64,000 nt of DNA from Methanolobus bombayensis (GTDB lineage Archaea; Halobacteriota; Methanosarcinia; Methanosarcinales; Methanosarcinaceae), in assembly GCF_017873415.1 (NCBI RefSeq), contig NZ_JAGGKD010000005.1:124001-188000 (forward strand). The letters run 5' to 3'. The position numbers and the translations under genes are program-made. A model generated the notes under the pieces. It was not told the DNA's origin. It did no database searches and saw only the letters and a program-made list of their open reading frames with translations. Position 1 is the stretch's first letter; every line of letters begins with the position of its first letter. Shown in pieces: positions 1 through 9,279 of this stretch.

Positions 1-329
1 ATTTTTTTGTTGCTTAGTTCAAGCATTGTTCCATGTTGTGTATTAACAAGACTGAAATTCCATTCGGGACTGTTATTGTAAAAATCTTTGGACATCATTT
101 GTTGTCCCACAATGGATTCATTCTCTGATACTGGCACAGGAAGGTAAAATGTTGCATTATGCAGAGTTTTATTCGCTTTTATGGTAATCTCATAATTATA
201 ACTGCTCGTGTATGTTTCCTCTTTCTTATCTGTACTTTCCAGGTATATTATGGTCATTACTATAGAAAAGACTACCAGCACAGCAAATATGATTGATATG
301 AATATTAAAAACTTGCCAAACTTGTTCAA
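1..329 (-). CDS. Partial membrane-anchored exported protein, N-terminal part only
   Basis: An open frame on the minus strand runs from a TTG at 329 to the left edge without a stop. It has a single hydrophobic segment near the N-terminus (about residues 6-28, rich in Ile, Phe and Val) and then a polar domain with several N-glycosylation-type Asn-X-Ser/Thr sites, so the visible part is an N-terminally anchored extracellular protein. A stop lies eight codons upstream of the TTG and no ATG or GTG is available outside the membrane segment. A GGTTGGGA sequence four bases before the TTG can serve as ribosome binding site. I do not recognise the family. The gene is cut by the window edge and is divergent from threonine synthase. 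Confidence 0.6.
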   Translation of the reverse strand, partial: MNKFGKFLIFISIIFAVLVVFSIVMTIIYLESTDKKEETYTSSYNYEITIKANKTLHNATFYLPVPVSENESIVGQQMMSKDFYNNSPEWNFSLVNTQHGTMLELSNKK

Positions 330-483
330 TATTTCCCAACCTTCGTTTTATTCATATTACTTCAGGAAGGTTATACTCTTATATTATTGACGCACCAAAA
401 TGGCATAACATAGCTTAATGACAAGGTATTCATAGTTATTTATCCTTTAAAGGTCAATATCTATCAATAATCACGATATTATC

Positions 484-500
484 CTATATAGCTTATAACC
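484..500 (+). promoter_or_regulatory. TATA-type promoter of threonine synthase
   Basis: Two overlapping TATA-like elements (CTATATAG at 484 and TTATAAC at 494) lie about 30 bases before the ATG at 526. No Shine-Dalgarno sequence precedes that ATG. The spacing fits an archaeal promoter giving a leaderless or very short-leader transcript. Confidence 0.45.
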
Positions 501-525
501 ACATCAACTAAAATTCCTGATTAAA

Positions 526-1869
526 ATGAAACTCTACAGCACAAATCTTAACGCACCGGAAGTAAGCTTTCAGGAAGCTCTCATAACCGGACTTGCACCG
601 GACAGCGGCCTTTATATGCCAAAGAGCCTGCCAACCTTCTCAAAGGAAGAGATTGACTCCTTTAAGGGTGTTCCATATCCTGAGATAGCTTACAGGGTAC
701 TTAGCAAAGTACTTGATGGCGAGGTCGATGATGAATCACTCAAAGCCATCACCTATGACGCTTACAACTACGATGTCCCGCTTGAACCTGTTGATGGGCA
801 GACCTACATAATGAGACTTGACAGAGGACCAACTGCATCATTCAAGGACTTCGCAGCCCGCATGATGGCAAGACTCATGCAGTACTATCTCAGCAAGGAG
901 AACAGAAGTCTGACCATCCTTACCGCAACATCCGGTGATACAGGCAGCGCAGTTGCCGATGCATTCTATGGTCTTGACAATATCAGGGTCATCGTACTCT
1001 TCCCAACAGGTGAGGTTTCCGACCGGCAGCGCAAACAGATGACCACACTTGGCAAGAACATCACTGCTATTTCAGTTGATGGTAAATTCGATGACTGCCA
1101 GGCAATGGTAAAACAGGCATTTGCAGACCAGGATCTAAAACACCTGAACCTCTCATCAGCAAACTCCATTAACATCGGTCGTCTTGTTCCTCAGTCTATT
1201 TACTACATTTACGCTTACGCAAAACTCAGAGATTATCCAGAAGATATAATCTACTCCATCCCATCCGGAAACTTCGGTAACATGATGGGATGTGTCCTGG
1301 CAAGGACCATGGGACTTCCTGTCAAAAAGATAATCGCTTCTGTTAATGAGAACGATGAAGTTCCAGCATTCCTGAGCACAGGCAAGTATGACAAGATCGT
1401 ACCTTCAAAGAACTGTCTCTCCAATGCAATGAATGTGGGTCACCCAAGCAACCTTGCAAGACTTATTGCAATTTATGGCGGTATCATGGATGAAAAAGGT
1501 ATCATTAGCAAAGAGCCCGATATGGATAAACTCCGAAAAGATATTCTCTCCAGCTCTGTGACTGATGAGGAAACTAAGGCAACCATTAAGGAGATCTTCG
1601 AGAAACACAATATCCTAATAGAGCCACATGGTGCGGTTGGAATAAAGGGACTTCTTGATTTCAGGAGGGAATCAGGCGATAACACACTTGCAGTAACCCT
1701 TGAAACAGCGGACCCTGCCAAATTCCCTGAACATGTCAAAGCCCAGACAGGCGTTGAACCTGAACTTCCGGAGAGTCTGAAGAAGGTAGAATCAAAGGAC
1801 GAGTTCATGGATTATCTTGGAACTGATTATCCTGCTTTCAAGAAATATCTTCAGGAAAAACTCGGATGA
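526..1869 (+). CDS. thrC: Threonine synthase
   Basis: This 447-residue protein is a PLP-dependent fold-type II enzyme that converts O-phosphohomoserine to threonine in the cytoplasm. The N-terminus (YSTNLNAPEVSFQEALITGL) is the typical start of the long threonine synthase class. PTASFKDFAARMM around residues 102-114 contains the PLP-binding lysine (K107), TSGDTGSA is the substrate/phosphate loop, and SIPSGNFGN contacts the cofactor phosphate. Length is normal for the 430-480 residue class found in many bacteria and methanogens. It is monocistronic as far as can be seen, with a DUF2769-type gene 79 bases downstream. Confidence 0.95.
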   Translation: MKLYSTNLNAPEVSFQEALITGLAPDSGLYMPKSLPTFSKEEIDSFKGVPYPEIAYRVLSKVLDGEVDDESLKAITYDAYNYDVPLEPVDGQTYIMRLDRGPTASFKDFAARMMARLMQYYLSKENRSLTILTATSGDTGSAVADAFYGLDNIRVIVLFPTGEVSDRQRKQMTTLGKNITAISVDGKFDDCQAMVKQAFADQDLKHLNLSSANSINIGRLVPQSIYYIYAYAKLRDYPEDIIYSIPSGNFGNMMGCVLARTMGLPVKKIIASVNENDEVPAFLSTGKYDKIVPSKNCLSNAMNVGHPSNLARLIAIYGGIMDEKGIISKEPDMDKLRKDILSSSVTDEETKATIKEIFEKHNILIEPHGAVGIKGLLDFRRESGDNTLAVTLETADPAKFPEHVKAQTGVEPELPESLKKVESKDEFMDYLGTDYPAFKKYLQEKLG

Positions 1870-1948
1870 GTTTTCCTTTTCCTTTCTTTTTTGCTCTAAG
1901 CACAAGACTATTAATTTGATCTTTAAAATTATCCAGTAGGGTGGTTTA

Positions 1949-2188
1949 TTGACAGAGAATAATTCATATGTTCCGGAAAAGCGTGGTAAATATTTTGGAA
2001 TCTGCACATCTTATCATCATTCAAAAGGCTGCAATTGTCCGGAGTGTCCTTCTTATCCTGAAATCGGGAAGTTTATGTTCTGCTCTAAAGGAGGGTATAC
2101 TGGGTTAGAAAAGAAGGGATGTTTGTGTCAGGGATGTATTATTCACAGTAAATTCGGTCTTGAAGGTGAATATTTTTGTTCTGAATAA
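1949..2188 (+). CDS. Small Cys-rich DUF2769-type protein
   Basis: This 79-residue soluble protein carries eight cysteines in paired arrangements: C24 (GICTSYH), C33/C36/C39 in CNCPECPSY, C49 (FCSKGG), C63/C66 in CLCQGC and C77 near the end. The CxCPxCPSY core and the second CxCxGC block resemble the DUF2769 family of methanogens, which may bind metal or an Fe-S cluster (family assignment by eye, function unknown). The start is a TTG with GGGTGG about four bases upstream; no in-frame ATG exists before the first cysteines. It stands alone between threonine synthase and a structured gene-free region. Confidence 0.75.
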   Translation: MTENNSYVPEKRGKYFGICTSYHHSKGCNCPECPSYPEIGKFMFCSKGGYTGLEKKGCLCQGCIIHSKFGLEGEYFCSE

Positions 2189-2299
2189 GGTCTTTTTTAG
2201 CTATTATGGGGGAGTTCATAATACCTCATCATTATTATAATCATTATATATTATTATATACATATATTTATATAGTAGTAAAAAGTACTATTTATTGTG

Positions 2300-2600
2300 G
2301 CAATATCTGCCAGTCAGAAATTGTCAGCATGAAATATATCATATAGAGTACGATATGGATTTCATCATCCCAACAAACTCCGTTAAATACGGAATTGGAT
2401 TGCACAGAAATGTAGGCTCGATACTCCCCCTCAGTATCTAAAAACAAATGCCTACATTTCAACCTCTCTGAATTGGGAAATGGAGTATGAGCGTTTATGG
2501 TGGGACAGGTGGGGGCACCTGAGTGGGGGAAAAAGAGTATGAGCTAAGGGCGCCATTTCGGTCTGGCCGAAGTGGCGTGGTTATTGTCTTTTCATTTTCT
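2300..2600 (+). ncRNA. Candidate structured noncoding RNA
   Basis: Between 2189 and 2780 there is no convincing reading frame, but the part from about 2300 to 2600 is dense in inverted repeats. TCCGT/ACGGA pair at 2379-2393. AAATGTAGGC (2408-2417) pairs perfectly with GCCTACATTT (2450-2459), enclosing a nested GATACT/AGTATC stem (2420-2438). CAGGTG/CACCTG close a four-G loop at 2506-2521, and an 11-bp hairpin at 2551-2577 is followed by a T-rich tract. GAGTATGAGC occurs twice (2483 and 2535). The CTCCCCCTCA loop (about 2424-2433) can pair with the TGAGTGGGGG segment at 2520-2529. An AT-rich block with TATATTTATATA at 2260-2275 could be its promoter. Boundaries are approximate. Confidence 0.45.
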
Positions 2601-2612
2601 GTTTTTAAATTT
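2551..2612 (+). terminator. Hairpin plus T-rich tract
   Basis: CGCCATTTCGG (2551-2561) pairs with CCGAAGTGGCG (2567-2577) over 11 positions with one G-U pair and a five-base loop. It is followed by repeated T runs up to about 2612. It would end a rightward transcript coming from the structured region. Confidence 0.5.
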
Positions 2613-2779
2613 TCTATTATTAATAACTCTTTAAAAGCCGTATCTCGTTATTGAATGTTTTCTATAGTGGCTAATCTCTTATCATCCGGCTTAAAAGCGT
2701 TTTAATTGGCCAGTGTTCTGTAATAAATTATCATTTCAGATTGTTTTATATATTATTAAGTGCTTTCAGCGTAAACTTC

Positions 2780-3754
2780 ATGAAACACATTAAAAACGCT
2801 AATTACTCTTATTTAGAGCTTATAATATCATGTACTATATTTGGAGCTAGTGGAATCTTTCTTAATCATATATATAGCATGCAAACTGTATCAATCATAT
2901 TTTACAGACTTATTTTTGGATTTTTACTGCTATTAATGTACTGTATATGTTCAAACAAGTTGAAATTACTGTATATGAAGAAAAATAAGCGTTATCTAGT
3001 TTTAATTGCAATATTTAATGTATTTACGCTTTATACCTATTTTAGTTCCATAAAACATGCAGGAATATCAATTGCAGTTCTTTTACTTTATACAGCTCCG
3101 GTTTACGTCACTCTCCTGTCACCTTTGTTTTTGAAGGAAAAGATCACAAAACGTGGAATGCTATCTCTGCTAATTTCGGTCTGCGGAATATTACTTGTTG
3201 TTCTACCTGGAAACAACACATCATTGAATGCAAATCTTTTAACAGGAATAGTACTGGGTATACTTTCCGGCATATCTTATAGTGGAACCATTATGACTGT
3301 AAGTTATCTGAAGAAAGATTATTCAGGTCTGACCCAGCTTTTCTGGTCGACTTTTATTAGTCTGCTTATACTCCTGCCATTTGGGATTGGAGTTCCTGCA
3401 GAGGTGCTTGTACCGAATTTAGGTATGCTTTTCCTTTTTGGGCTTATAACAACAGCTTTTGCTTCAGTTCTCTATCTGAACAGTGCTTCAAAAATAAGAG
3501 CACAGACTGTAAGTGTCCTTGCATTACTTGAGCCTGTAAGTGGCATCATATTTGGTTTTGTCTTCCTGCATGAACCTATATTTATGAACACAATACAAGG
3601 ATGTTTTTTCATACTTCTGGGAGCATCCATACTTGTTCTGGAACCGGGAACTTTTGATATATTCCGGAAAAAAAGATACGCTTACACTCCTGTGAGGTGG
3701 AAGCTTCATCCGGTCTTCAATTATCTCACGGCATCTTCACGTATGAGGAAATGA
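2780..3754 (+). CDS. EamA/DMT-family drug/metabolite transporter
   Basis: This protein of about 324 residues has ten hydrophobic segments arranged as two EamA repeats of roughly 140 residues. Family hallmarks include the GASGIFLNH turn after the first helix, the YTAPVYVTLLSPLFLKE motif ending repeat one, and ALLEPVSGIIFGFVFLHEP ending repeat two. Such proteins export or exchange small metabolites at the cytoplasmic membrane; the substrate cannot be read. The ATG at 2780 is chosen because the first helix follows it at the usual distance; an in-frame TTG at 2741 is also possible, and neither has a clear ribosome binding site. The C-terminal 35 residues are basic and cytoplasmic. Confidence 0.85.
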   Translation: MKHIKNANYSYLELIISCTIFGASGIFLNHIYSMQTVSIIFYRLIFGFLLLLMYCICSNKLKLLYMKKNKRYLVLIAIFNVFTLYTYFSSIKHAGISIAVLLLYTAPVYVTLLSPLFLKEKITKRGMLSLLISVCGILLVVLPGNNTSLNANLLTGIVLGILSGISYSGTIMTVSYLKKDYSGLTQLFWSTFISLLILLPFGIGVPAEVLVPNLGMLFLFGLITTAFASVLYLNSASKIRAQTVSVLALLEPVSGIIFGFVFLHEPIFMNTIQGCFFILLGASILVLEPGTFDIFRKKRYAYTPVRWKLHPVFNYLTASSRMRK

Positions 3755-3765
3755 TGACCGGATAA

Positions 3766-4167
3766 TTATTTTCTGTTGAAGTACATGGCTATTCCAAGTA
3801 TTGTAACAAATGGTATCACAAGAACTGGAAATTCGGGAATCTCATGATTTCCGTTATCATTGTTATTTTCATCATCTCCATTGTTGCTATCCCCCTCAGA
3901 ATTACCTGATTCGGATGCAGACACGTTGCTACCTGTTACAGTGCTGTGACCTTCATGTTTCCACCATCCCTTTTCATCACTTGCAGCACTTTCAGGAGTA
4001 GACATTAGTGGAGTTTCATCAGCAGGTAGAGTCATGTTCGTTGTGTTTTCTGTGGAGCTATTGTCAATTACCGGTACAGGGGAAGTATTTTCCTGGGGAA
4101 TAAAAAATCCCAACAGGAAAAGAAGCACTATTAAACCAATAACCACACTGTATCCGTTTATATTCAA
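3766..4167 (-). CDS. PEF-CTERM surface protein, low-complexity
   Basis: This 133-residue protein has an N-terminal signal/anchor helix (about residues 7-25), a Ser/Thr/Asn/Asp-rich middle with a run of Asn-Asp-Gly repeats at about 85-108, and a C-terminal tail IPEFPVLVIPFVTILGIA followed by basic residues. That tail matches the PEF-CTERM sorting signal of Methanosarcina relatives, recognised by an archaeosortase. The middle is a likely glycosylated linker without enzyme motifs. No archaeosortase gene is visible in the window. It converges with the EamA gene, 11 bases apart. Confidence 0.75.
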   Translation of the reverse strand: MNINGYSVVIGLIVLLFLLGFFIPQENTSPVPVIDNSSTENTTNMTLPADETPLMSTPESAASDEKGWWKHEGHSTVTGSNVSASESGNSEGDSNNGDDENNNDNGNHEIPEFPVLVIPFVTILGIAMYFNRK

Positions 4168-4337
4168 GTCTTATTCCTCTCATGAAAACAAGTATTCTGC
4201 TGCTTTTGTAACTTCTATAAGCGTAGAGTAAATATATCTTTTGCCGTATATTATTTACTTAATAATGTTCAGTAAGACGGAAATTGCTTTATGTGGTCGT
4301 TGCTAACATTACATAATATTGGAACCTATCTTTCACT

Positions 4338-4808
4338 ATGCATGCTAATGTTCCGGTGGTGCATATTCTGCTTATAAGGTACATAAATAAATTCCAGACT
4401 ATCATAATAAAAATAATAATGGTGATGATGGTTTTTGTCATTCTCAGTGCCATGCTGGAGATTGGCTGGGTACTTATCACTGACATTTCAAATCCACCTT
4501 ACTTTATAATAGGTGTGGATAAAATACTGGATGTATTCGCTCTCTTTTTCCTGGTTATCATAGGAATTGAACTGCTTGAGACTGTCAAGATGATAATCAT
4601 TGAATCATCTATGAATGTTGATGTCATTATCCTTGTTGGTATCACTGCAGTAGTAAGGAAAATACTGATTGTCGACCTGAAAAATACTGATCCTTTATTC
4701 CTTATTGGAATGGGAGTCCTTATAATCGCTCTTGCGGGAACTTATTATCTTGTTGTGAATTCTGAAAAGGAGTTCAAATGCCAACTTGGTGATGATGAAA
4801 TGGAATAA
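4338..4808 (+). CDS. PsiE-like small membrane protein
   Basis: This 156-residue protein has four hydrophobic segments (about residues 22-45, 60-85, 95-112 and 118-138). The FQTIIIKIIMVMMVFVILSA opening, the loop before helix two and the LLETVKMIIIE stretch resemble the phosphate-starvation-inducible PsiE family. The role of that family in archaea is unknown. The ATG at 4338 lacks a clear ribosome binding site. The downstream gene starts 131 bases later, so an operon is uncertain. Confidence 0.6.
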   Translation: MHANVPVVHILLIRYINKFQTIIIKIIMVMMVFVILSAMLEIGWVLITDISNPPYFIIGVDKILDVFALFFLVIIGIELLETVKMIIIESSMNVDVIILVGITAVVRKILIVDLKNTDPLFLIGMGVLIIALAGTYYLVVNSEKEFKCQLGDDEME

Positions 4809-4939
4809 GCATTCCATTGATCTTTTTGAAAACGAATATATTTTAATTACGTGCAATAATCTCTGTAGTCTGCTATTATCTATATGATGTTCCTTGCGAA
4901 AAGGTTTAAATTTTAAAATCCATTCAAAACAGAGTTATC

Positions 4940-5647
4940 ATGAAGATACATTGTCTTGTTCATCTCGATTTTGAAACTCTTGGAAATATCAGGGAATGGA
5001 CCTGTGAAAAAGAACATTCTCTGCATGTTATTGTTCCTTCTGAAAAGCAACTTTTTCCCGACCCGGAGGATGTCGATCTGCTGATCATCATGGGCGGATT
5101 GATGAGTGTGTATCAGGAAGCTGAATATCCCTGGCTGAAACAGGAAAAAGAATTTGTGGAATCAGTTATTTCCTGTGGTAAAGCAGTTTATGGAATATGT
5201 TTCGGTGCCCAGATGCTTTCAGAGGTTTTAGGTGGGCAGGTAAGTCAAAATCAATATCGTGAAATTGGATGGCATAAAGTCAGGGCTCTGGATGAGCTAA
5301 ACAAAAACAAGCAACTTTTCCATGTACAGGACGAATTTGCTGTTTTCCAGTGGCATGGTGATACATTTACACTCCCGAATGGTTGCAGGCGCTTGTTTGA
5401 GAGTGAAGCCTGTTCTGAGCAGGGTTTCATCTATGGTGACAGGGTGCTGGCATTGCAGTTCCACCCGGAAGTTGATGTGTGTTGTGTGGAAAGTCTGCTT
5501 GAGAATTGCAGCTCTGACCTGGCAGAAGATGGCAAATATATCTCATCCGAAAATGAGATACGGGGACGAGATGACCTGCTGGAGGTTTCAGCAAACCTTA
5601 TGTTCTCAATACTTGACTGGTTTGAGAATATAATAGAAAAAACTTAA
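4940..5647 (+). CDS. Class I glutamine amidotransferase-like protein
   Basis: This 235-residue cytoplasmic protein has the class I amidotransferase triad: C87 in YGICFGAQML, and H175 and E177 in LQFHPEVD. It resembles stand-alone GMP-synthase-type GATase domains (COG0518). Those act on glutamine or other gamma-glutamyl compounds, but no synthetase domain is attached and the acceptor is unknown. Start ATG at 4940 follows a weak GAG motif. A hypothetical gene starts 31 bases downstream and may be cotranscribed. Confidence 0.85.
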   Translation: MKIHCLVHLDFETLGNIREWTCEKEHSLHVIVPSEKQLFPDPEDVDLLIIMGGLMSVYQEAEYPWLKQEKEFVESVISCGKAVYGICFGAQMLSEVLGGQVSQNQYREIGWHKVRALDELNKNKQLFHVQDEFAVFQWHGDTFTLPNGCRRLFESEACSEQGFIYGDRVLALQFHPEVDVCCVESLLENCSSDLAEDGKYISSENEIRGRDDLLEVSANLMFSILDWFENIIEKT

Positions 5648-5678
5648 TTGAATTAATGGCTCTGGTATTTGGTGTATT

Positions 5679-6131
5679 ATGCAAGATAATATTGAACACA
5701 TGAGGAAATTATGCAAAACACGCCCGGTCAGATATTCGGATCTTGACCATATGAAAAAGGGCTCCACAGCTTTTCTTCATGACAGTGGATACTCAGACTG
5801 TCAGATAGCAGAAGCCCTTGGTCTGAATGAAAAAGATGTTGAGAATAATCTCAAAGGTACTGGTTTTCCTCTGGACTACAAAAGGATAGCTCCATTTGAG
5901 GATAATCTCCCTTCAAATATCGGTGATATAGTTACCGTCTCTGTTCCTTCATGGGATGGTACTGGTCAGGAACTGAGTTTCAGGGCAAAGGTAGTCCAGT
6001 GCATTCCGCAGGGTGGTGGATGTGGTCTTTCAGTGGTCCTTCTTGAAAACACTGATTTTGAAATACCTCTTTACGGTAAAGGTAAGAAAGATGAGGAGAT
6101 CGTTGTTCCTCTTGACTGGATCGTAAAATAA
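5679..6131 (+). CDS. Hypothetical protein with possible HTH-like N-terminus
   Basis: This 150-residue soluble protein is not one I recognise. The first half (about 20-60) contains GYSDCQIAEALGLNEKDVE, which has the spacing of a helix-turn-helix or swivelling helix pair. The second half is beta-rich with a Gly-rich QGGGCGLSV turn near residue 115. There is no signal peptide or membrane segment. A GGTG motif lies just before the ATG. It follows the amidotransferase gene by 31 bases, suggesting joint expression. Confidence 0.6.
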   Translation: MQDNIEHMRKLCKTRPVRYSDLDHMKKGSTAFLHDSGYSDCQIAEALGLNEKDVENNLKGTGFPLDYKRIAPFEDNLPSNIGDIVTVSVPSWDGTGQELSFRAKVVQCIPQGGGCGLSVVLLENTDFEIPLYGKGKKDEEIVVPLDWIVK

Positions 6132-6157
6132 ATCAGTTTTTCAGTTTTGTGTGTAAC

Positions 6158-7027
6158 TCATGCAATGGCTTTTGTCATATCATGGTCATAATCGTTGTAT
6201 GTGCTACAAAGAATGCCTGATATGTCACTGAAAGCTATTTCTGTGAAACTGTTGTATTCTCCAAGTTGACAGCGTCCGGTTCTGTTAACTCCGTGGAAGT
6301 CTGATCCTCCTGTCATTATAAGACCCTGTGCAGAGCATAGTTCATACATTGTGCGTACCTGATCTTCGTTGCTGTTGGCATAGAATACCTCGAATCCGTC
6401 CAGGCCACATCTGATAAGTGATTCCGACATAAAGGGCAATAATGAGAGTTTATCACTTTGTTCCAGTGTTCTGATAATGTGTGCGCAGACAGCTTTTCCA
6501 CCGGCTTTGTGGATGGCTTTAATCACTTTCTTAGCAGGGAATTTTTGCATTGTAATATCAAGAGGTGAATTTTCTGATAGCCACATGTTATGAAAATCAT
6601 AGTTACTCATGTTCTTGTTTATAACAGACAATGTTATGTCGTGTTTTGTGATTATTCCCTTTGTATTATTAAGAACTGAATTATCTATTTCCATTCCATA
6701 TGATTCCAGTGCAGAGCAAACTTTGCTGCAGTAATCTTTTGCATTTTGCTTTGCATGGTCGGTCATTTTGAGAATACCGTTGTCTTCAGGATCAAAACTG
6801 TATCCAAGTATGTGTACTTCAATGTCTGAATACTCTGTCTCGGTCGTGAATTCAATTCCCGGAATCAGGGTGATATTTTGCGTTTCACATTCCCATCTTG
6901 CTTCATCAAGTCCGTCAACTGTGTCATGATCGGTAATGCTAAGGACTTTTATTCCTTTGTTTTTTGCCAGTTTAACAAGTTCTTCCGGTTTCATATCCCC
7001 GTCAGAATAGCATGTATGGGTGTGCAT
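6158..7027 (-). CDS. PHP-domain metal-dependent phosphoesterase
   Basis: This 289-residue protein has the PHP signature: MHTHTCYSDGD at the N-terminus, ITDHDTVDG at about 31-39, a conserved GIEF near 56, AHI at about 182 and GSDFHG near 242. These residues bind two or three metals in phosphoesterases of the COG0613 type; likely substrates are nucleotides or small phosphate esters. The first normal start is ATG at 7027, but homologues usually have three to six residues before the HTH motif. The upstream in-frame codons read VNLAD, and GGTGA lies four bases before an ATA at 7045, so translation may begin there. Confidence 0.85.
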   Translation of the reverse strand: MHTHTCYSDGDMKPEELVKLAKNKGIKVLSITDHDTVDGLDEARWECETQNITLIPGIEFTTETEYSDIEVHILGYSFDPEDNGILKMTDHAKQNAKDYCSKVCSALESYGMEIDNSVLNNTKGIITKHDITLSVINKNMSNYDFHNMWLSENSPLDITMQKFPAKKVIKAIHKAGGKAVCAHIIRTLEQSDKLSLLPFMSESLIRCGLDGFEVFYANSNEDQVRTMYELCSAQGLIMTGGSDFHGVNRTGRCQLGEYNSFTEIAFSDISGILCSTYNDYDHDMTKAIA

Positions 7028-7200
7028 GTCTGCTAAATTAACTATATTTTCACCTTCGTCATCCTCAATGCTTTTCCATTGAAGTGTGCTAATATATAAT
7101 TAATCTACATAAAATATAGTGGTAATGAAATCTATATATCGGTAAAATCTAGGTAAAAAAGTAAACAAAAAATAAGATGGATATGAGGAAATACCTCATA

Positions 7201-7536
<336 letters not shown>

Positions 7537-7546
7537 TCATATCACC

Positions 7547-8743
7547 TCAGGCTGTTGTGGATTCTCCATGCTGGGAGATATCAAGGCCAACATATTCTTC
7601 TTCTTCGGTTACGCGCAGTCCCATCGTCTTGTCGATTATTACTGCAAGTATATAGGTAACTACAAATGCATAGATCATTGCAACGGTTGCATCAAGTAAT
7701 TGTATAAGGAACTGGTGTGTGTTTCCATAAATAAGTCCGTCAACTCCACCAATGCTTGCGGTTGCAAATATTCCTGTTGCTATTGCGCCCCAGAAACCGC
7801 CCATTCCATGAACTGCCCATGCGTCAAGACTTTCATCAAGTCCCTTGCGTACACGGAATAAAAGTGCTCCGTAACAGAGAAGTCCTGCAAAACCACCGAT
7901 AAAAATTGCGGCCATCGGACCTACAAAACCGGAAGCAGGTGTAATGGCTACAAGACCTGCAACAGCTCCACTGATAAGACCCAGTGAACTTGGCTTACCC
8001 ATGGCCCATGCTGCAAACATCCAGGTTATTGCTCCTGCTGCTGCAGAGACATTTGTAACAACCAGTGCATTAACGGCGAGTCCGTCTGCTGCAAGTGCGC
8101 TTCCTGCGTTAAATGCGAACCATCCGAACCAGAGCATTGCTCCTCCGAGAAGAGTTGTTGTGATGTTCTCTGCTTCCATGCTGTATTTGCCAAATCCTGC
8201 ACGGTTGCCTATTACAAGTGCAAGTGCAAGTGCACCGAATCCTGAACTGATGTGTACAACGGTACCACCGGCAAAGTCAAGAGCTCCGAGTTCTCCTGCC
8301 CAGCCGCCACCCCATGCCCAGTGAGCAAGGGGATCATAGACAATTGTTGTCCAGAGTATGCCGAGTACTATGAATGAACTTAATTTGATACGTCCTGCTA
8401 CACCGGATGTAAGAATTGCCAGTGTGACGCCAGCGAAAACAAGCTGGAATACCATGAACAGCATGTCAGGGATGCCGTCTCCTTCAAGACCTACACCAGC
8501 AAGGAAAAGGTGGTCAAGCCCACCGATAAATCCCGAAATATCGGATCCAAAGGAAAGTGTGTATCCTATTGTTACCCATTGGATACTCACAACAGCAAAT
8601 GAAATGAAAGACATTGCTATCATTGAAATTATGTTTTTACTACGTACCATCCCGCCGTAAAAGAGCCCGACCCCTGGAGTCATAAGCATTACCATGGCGG
8701 TACAGATGATTATAAATGCGGTATCTCCTGCATCGATTGCCAC
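7547..8743 (-). CDS. amt: Ammonium transporter
   Basis: This 398-residue integral membrane protein is a trimeric Amt/Rh channel with eleven hydrophobic segments. The [14 protein letters not shown] motif, the two pore histidines (in [12 protein letters not shown] near 164 and [11 protein letters not shown] near 310) and AWGGGW are visible. It starts at a GTG preceded by AGGTGA. It forms an operon with the downstream P-II gene, the standard arrangement for regulated ammonium uptake. No clear NrpR-type operator could be seen in the 190 bases upstream. Confidence 0.95.
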   Translation of the reverse strand: MAIDAGDTAFIIICTAMVMLMTPGVGLFYGGMVRSKNIISMIAMSFISFAVVSIQWVTIGYTLSFGSDISGFIGGLDHLFLAGVGLEGDGIPDMLFMVFQLVFAGVTLAILTSGVAGRIKLSSFIVLGILWTTIVYDPLAHWAWGGGWAGELGALDFAGGTVVHISSGFGALALALVIGNRAGFGKYSMEAENITTTLLGGAMLWFGWFAFNAGSALAADGLAVNALVVTNVSAAAGAITWMFAAWAMGKPSSLGLISGAVAGLVAITPASGFVGPMAAIFIGGFAGLLCYGALLFRVRKGLDESLDAWAVHGMGGFWGAIATGIFATASIGGVDGLIYGNTHQFLIQLLDATVAMIYAFVVTYILAVIIDKTMGLRVTEEEEYVGLDISQHGESTTA

Positions 8744-8942
8744 TTAAATCACCTGTTTTTTAAGAATATGTTCTTTGATCTTTTCCATTGTTCCACCTAT
8801 TTTAAATAATGTTAATCGGATGTCTGCAATACTCTTCCCTCTTCCGATATACAATTATTTAAAACTATTGGTATGGTGGAGTTTTTAAAAAATTCACTAA
8901 AAGACTTTAAGTCATTGAATATAATAGTGAATGGGGTTCATT

Positions 8943-9143
8943 ATGAAATCAAAAGAAGTAATTGTGGAAATAAGTAAAGATGGTCCTTATATTGTGAAAA
9001 ATGTATCTGCGCTCATAAATTCAAAAAATGAAAACCTTGAGACTCAGCCGGTGATGGATCTCTGTAGATGTGGAGGTTCCGGGAATAAACCATTTTGTGA
9101 CGGTACGCACATAAAAATCGGTTTTAAGGACGAGAAAAACTGA
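8943..9143 (+). CDS. CDGSH-type iron-sulfur protein
   Basis: This protein of about 66 residues contains CRCGGSGNKPFCDGTH, the C-x-C...C-D-G-x-H signature that binds a [2Fe-2S] cluster with three Cys and one His ligand. Upstream is a short beta-rich region typical of single-CDGSH proteins. An ATG at 8931 is in frame, but GGGG in that leader lies six bases before the ATG at 8943, which is therefore preferred. It is soluble and stands alone, divergent from amt. Confidence 0.88.
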   Translation: MKSKEVIVEISKDGPYIVKNVSALINSKNENLETQPVMDLCRCGGSGNKPFCDGTHIKIGFKDEKN

Positions 9144-9279
9144 TCTTTCACATCTCAACCTTTTCTTTTACAATTTTGATATTCTTCATTTTATAGCGTA
9201 GAATGCGTATTCCAATCAATATCAAAAGTTTATTAAGCAACATTTTTCTTATTTTGTTTTAATGGTTGGAGATGGTTAT

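Noticed and set aside
2189-2780. A CRISPR array or transposon end in the repeat-rich gap
   Set aside because: The repeats are inverted and unequal, there is no regular spacer pattern, no target-site duplication and no transposase.
7944-8324. A 126-codon plus-strand frame inside amt
   Set aside because: It is the antisense shadow of a conserved membrane protein gene; its Ala/Pro/Ser composition is what the opposite strand of a Gly/Ala-rich gene gives.
8744-8930. An NrpR-type nitrogen operator upstream of amt
   Set aside because: Neither a GGAA-N6-TTCC nor a GGTA-N6-TACC palindrome could be found in the gap, although nitrogen control of amt would be expected.
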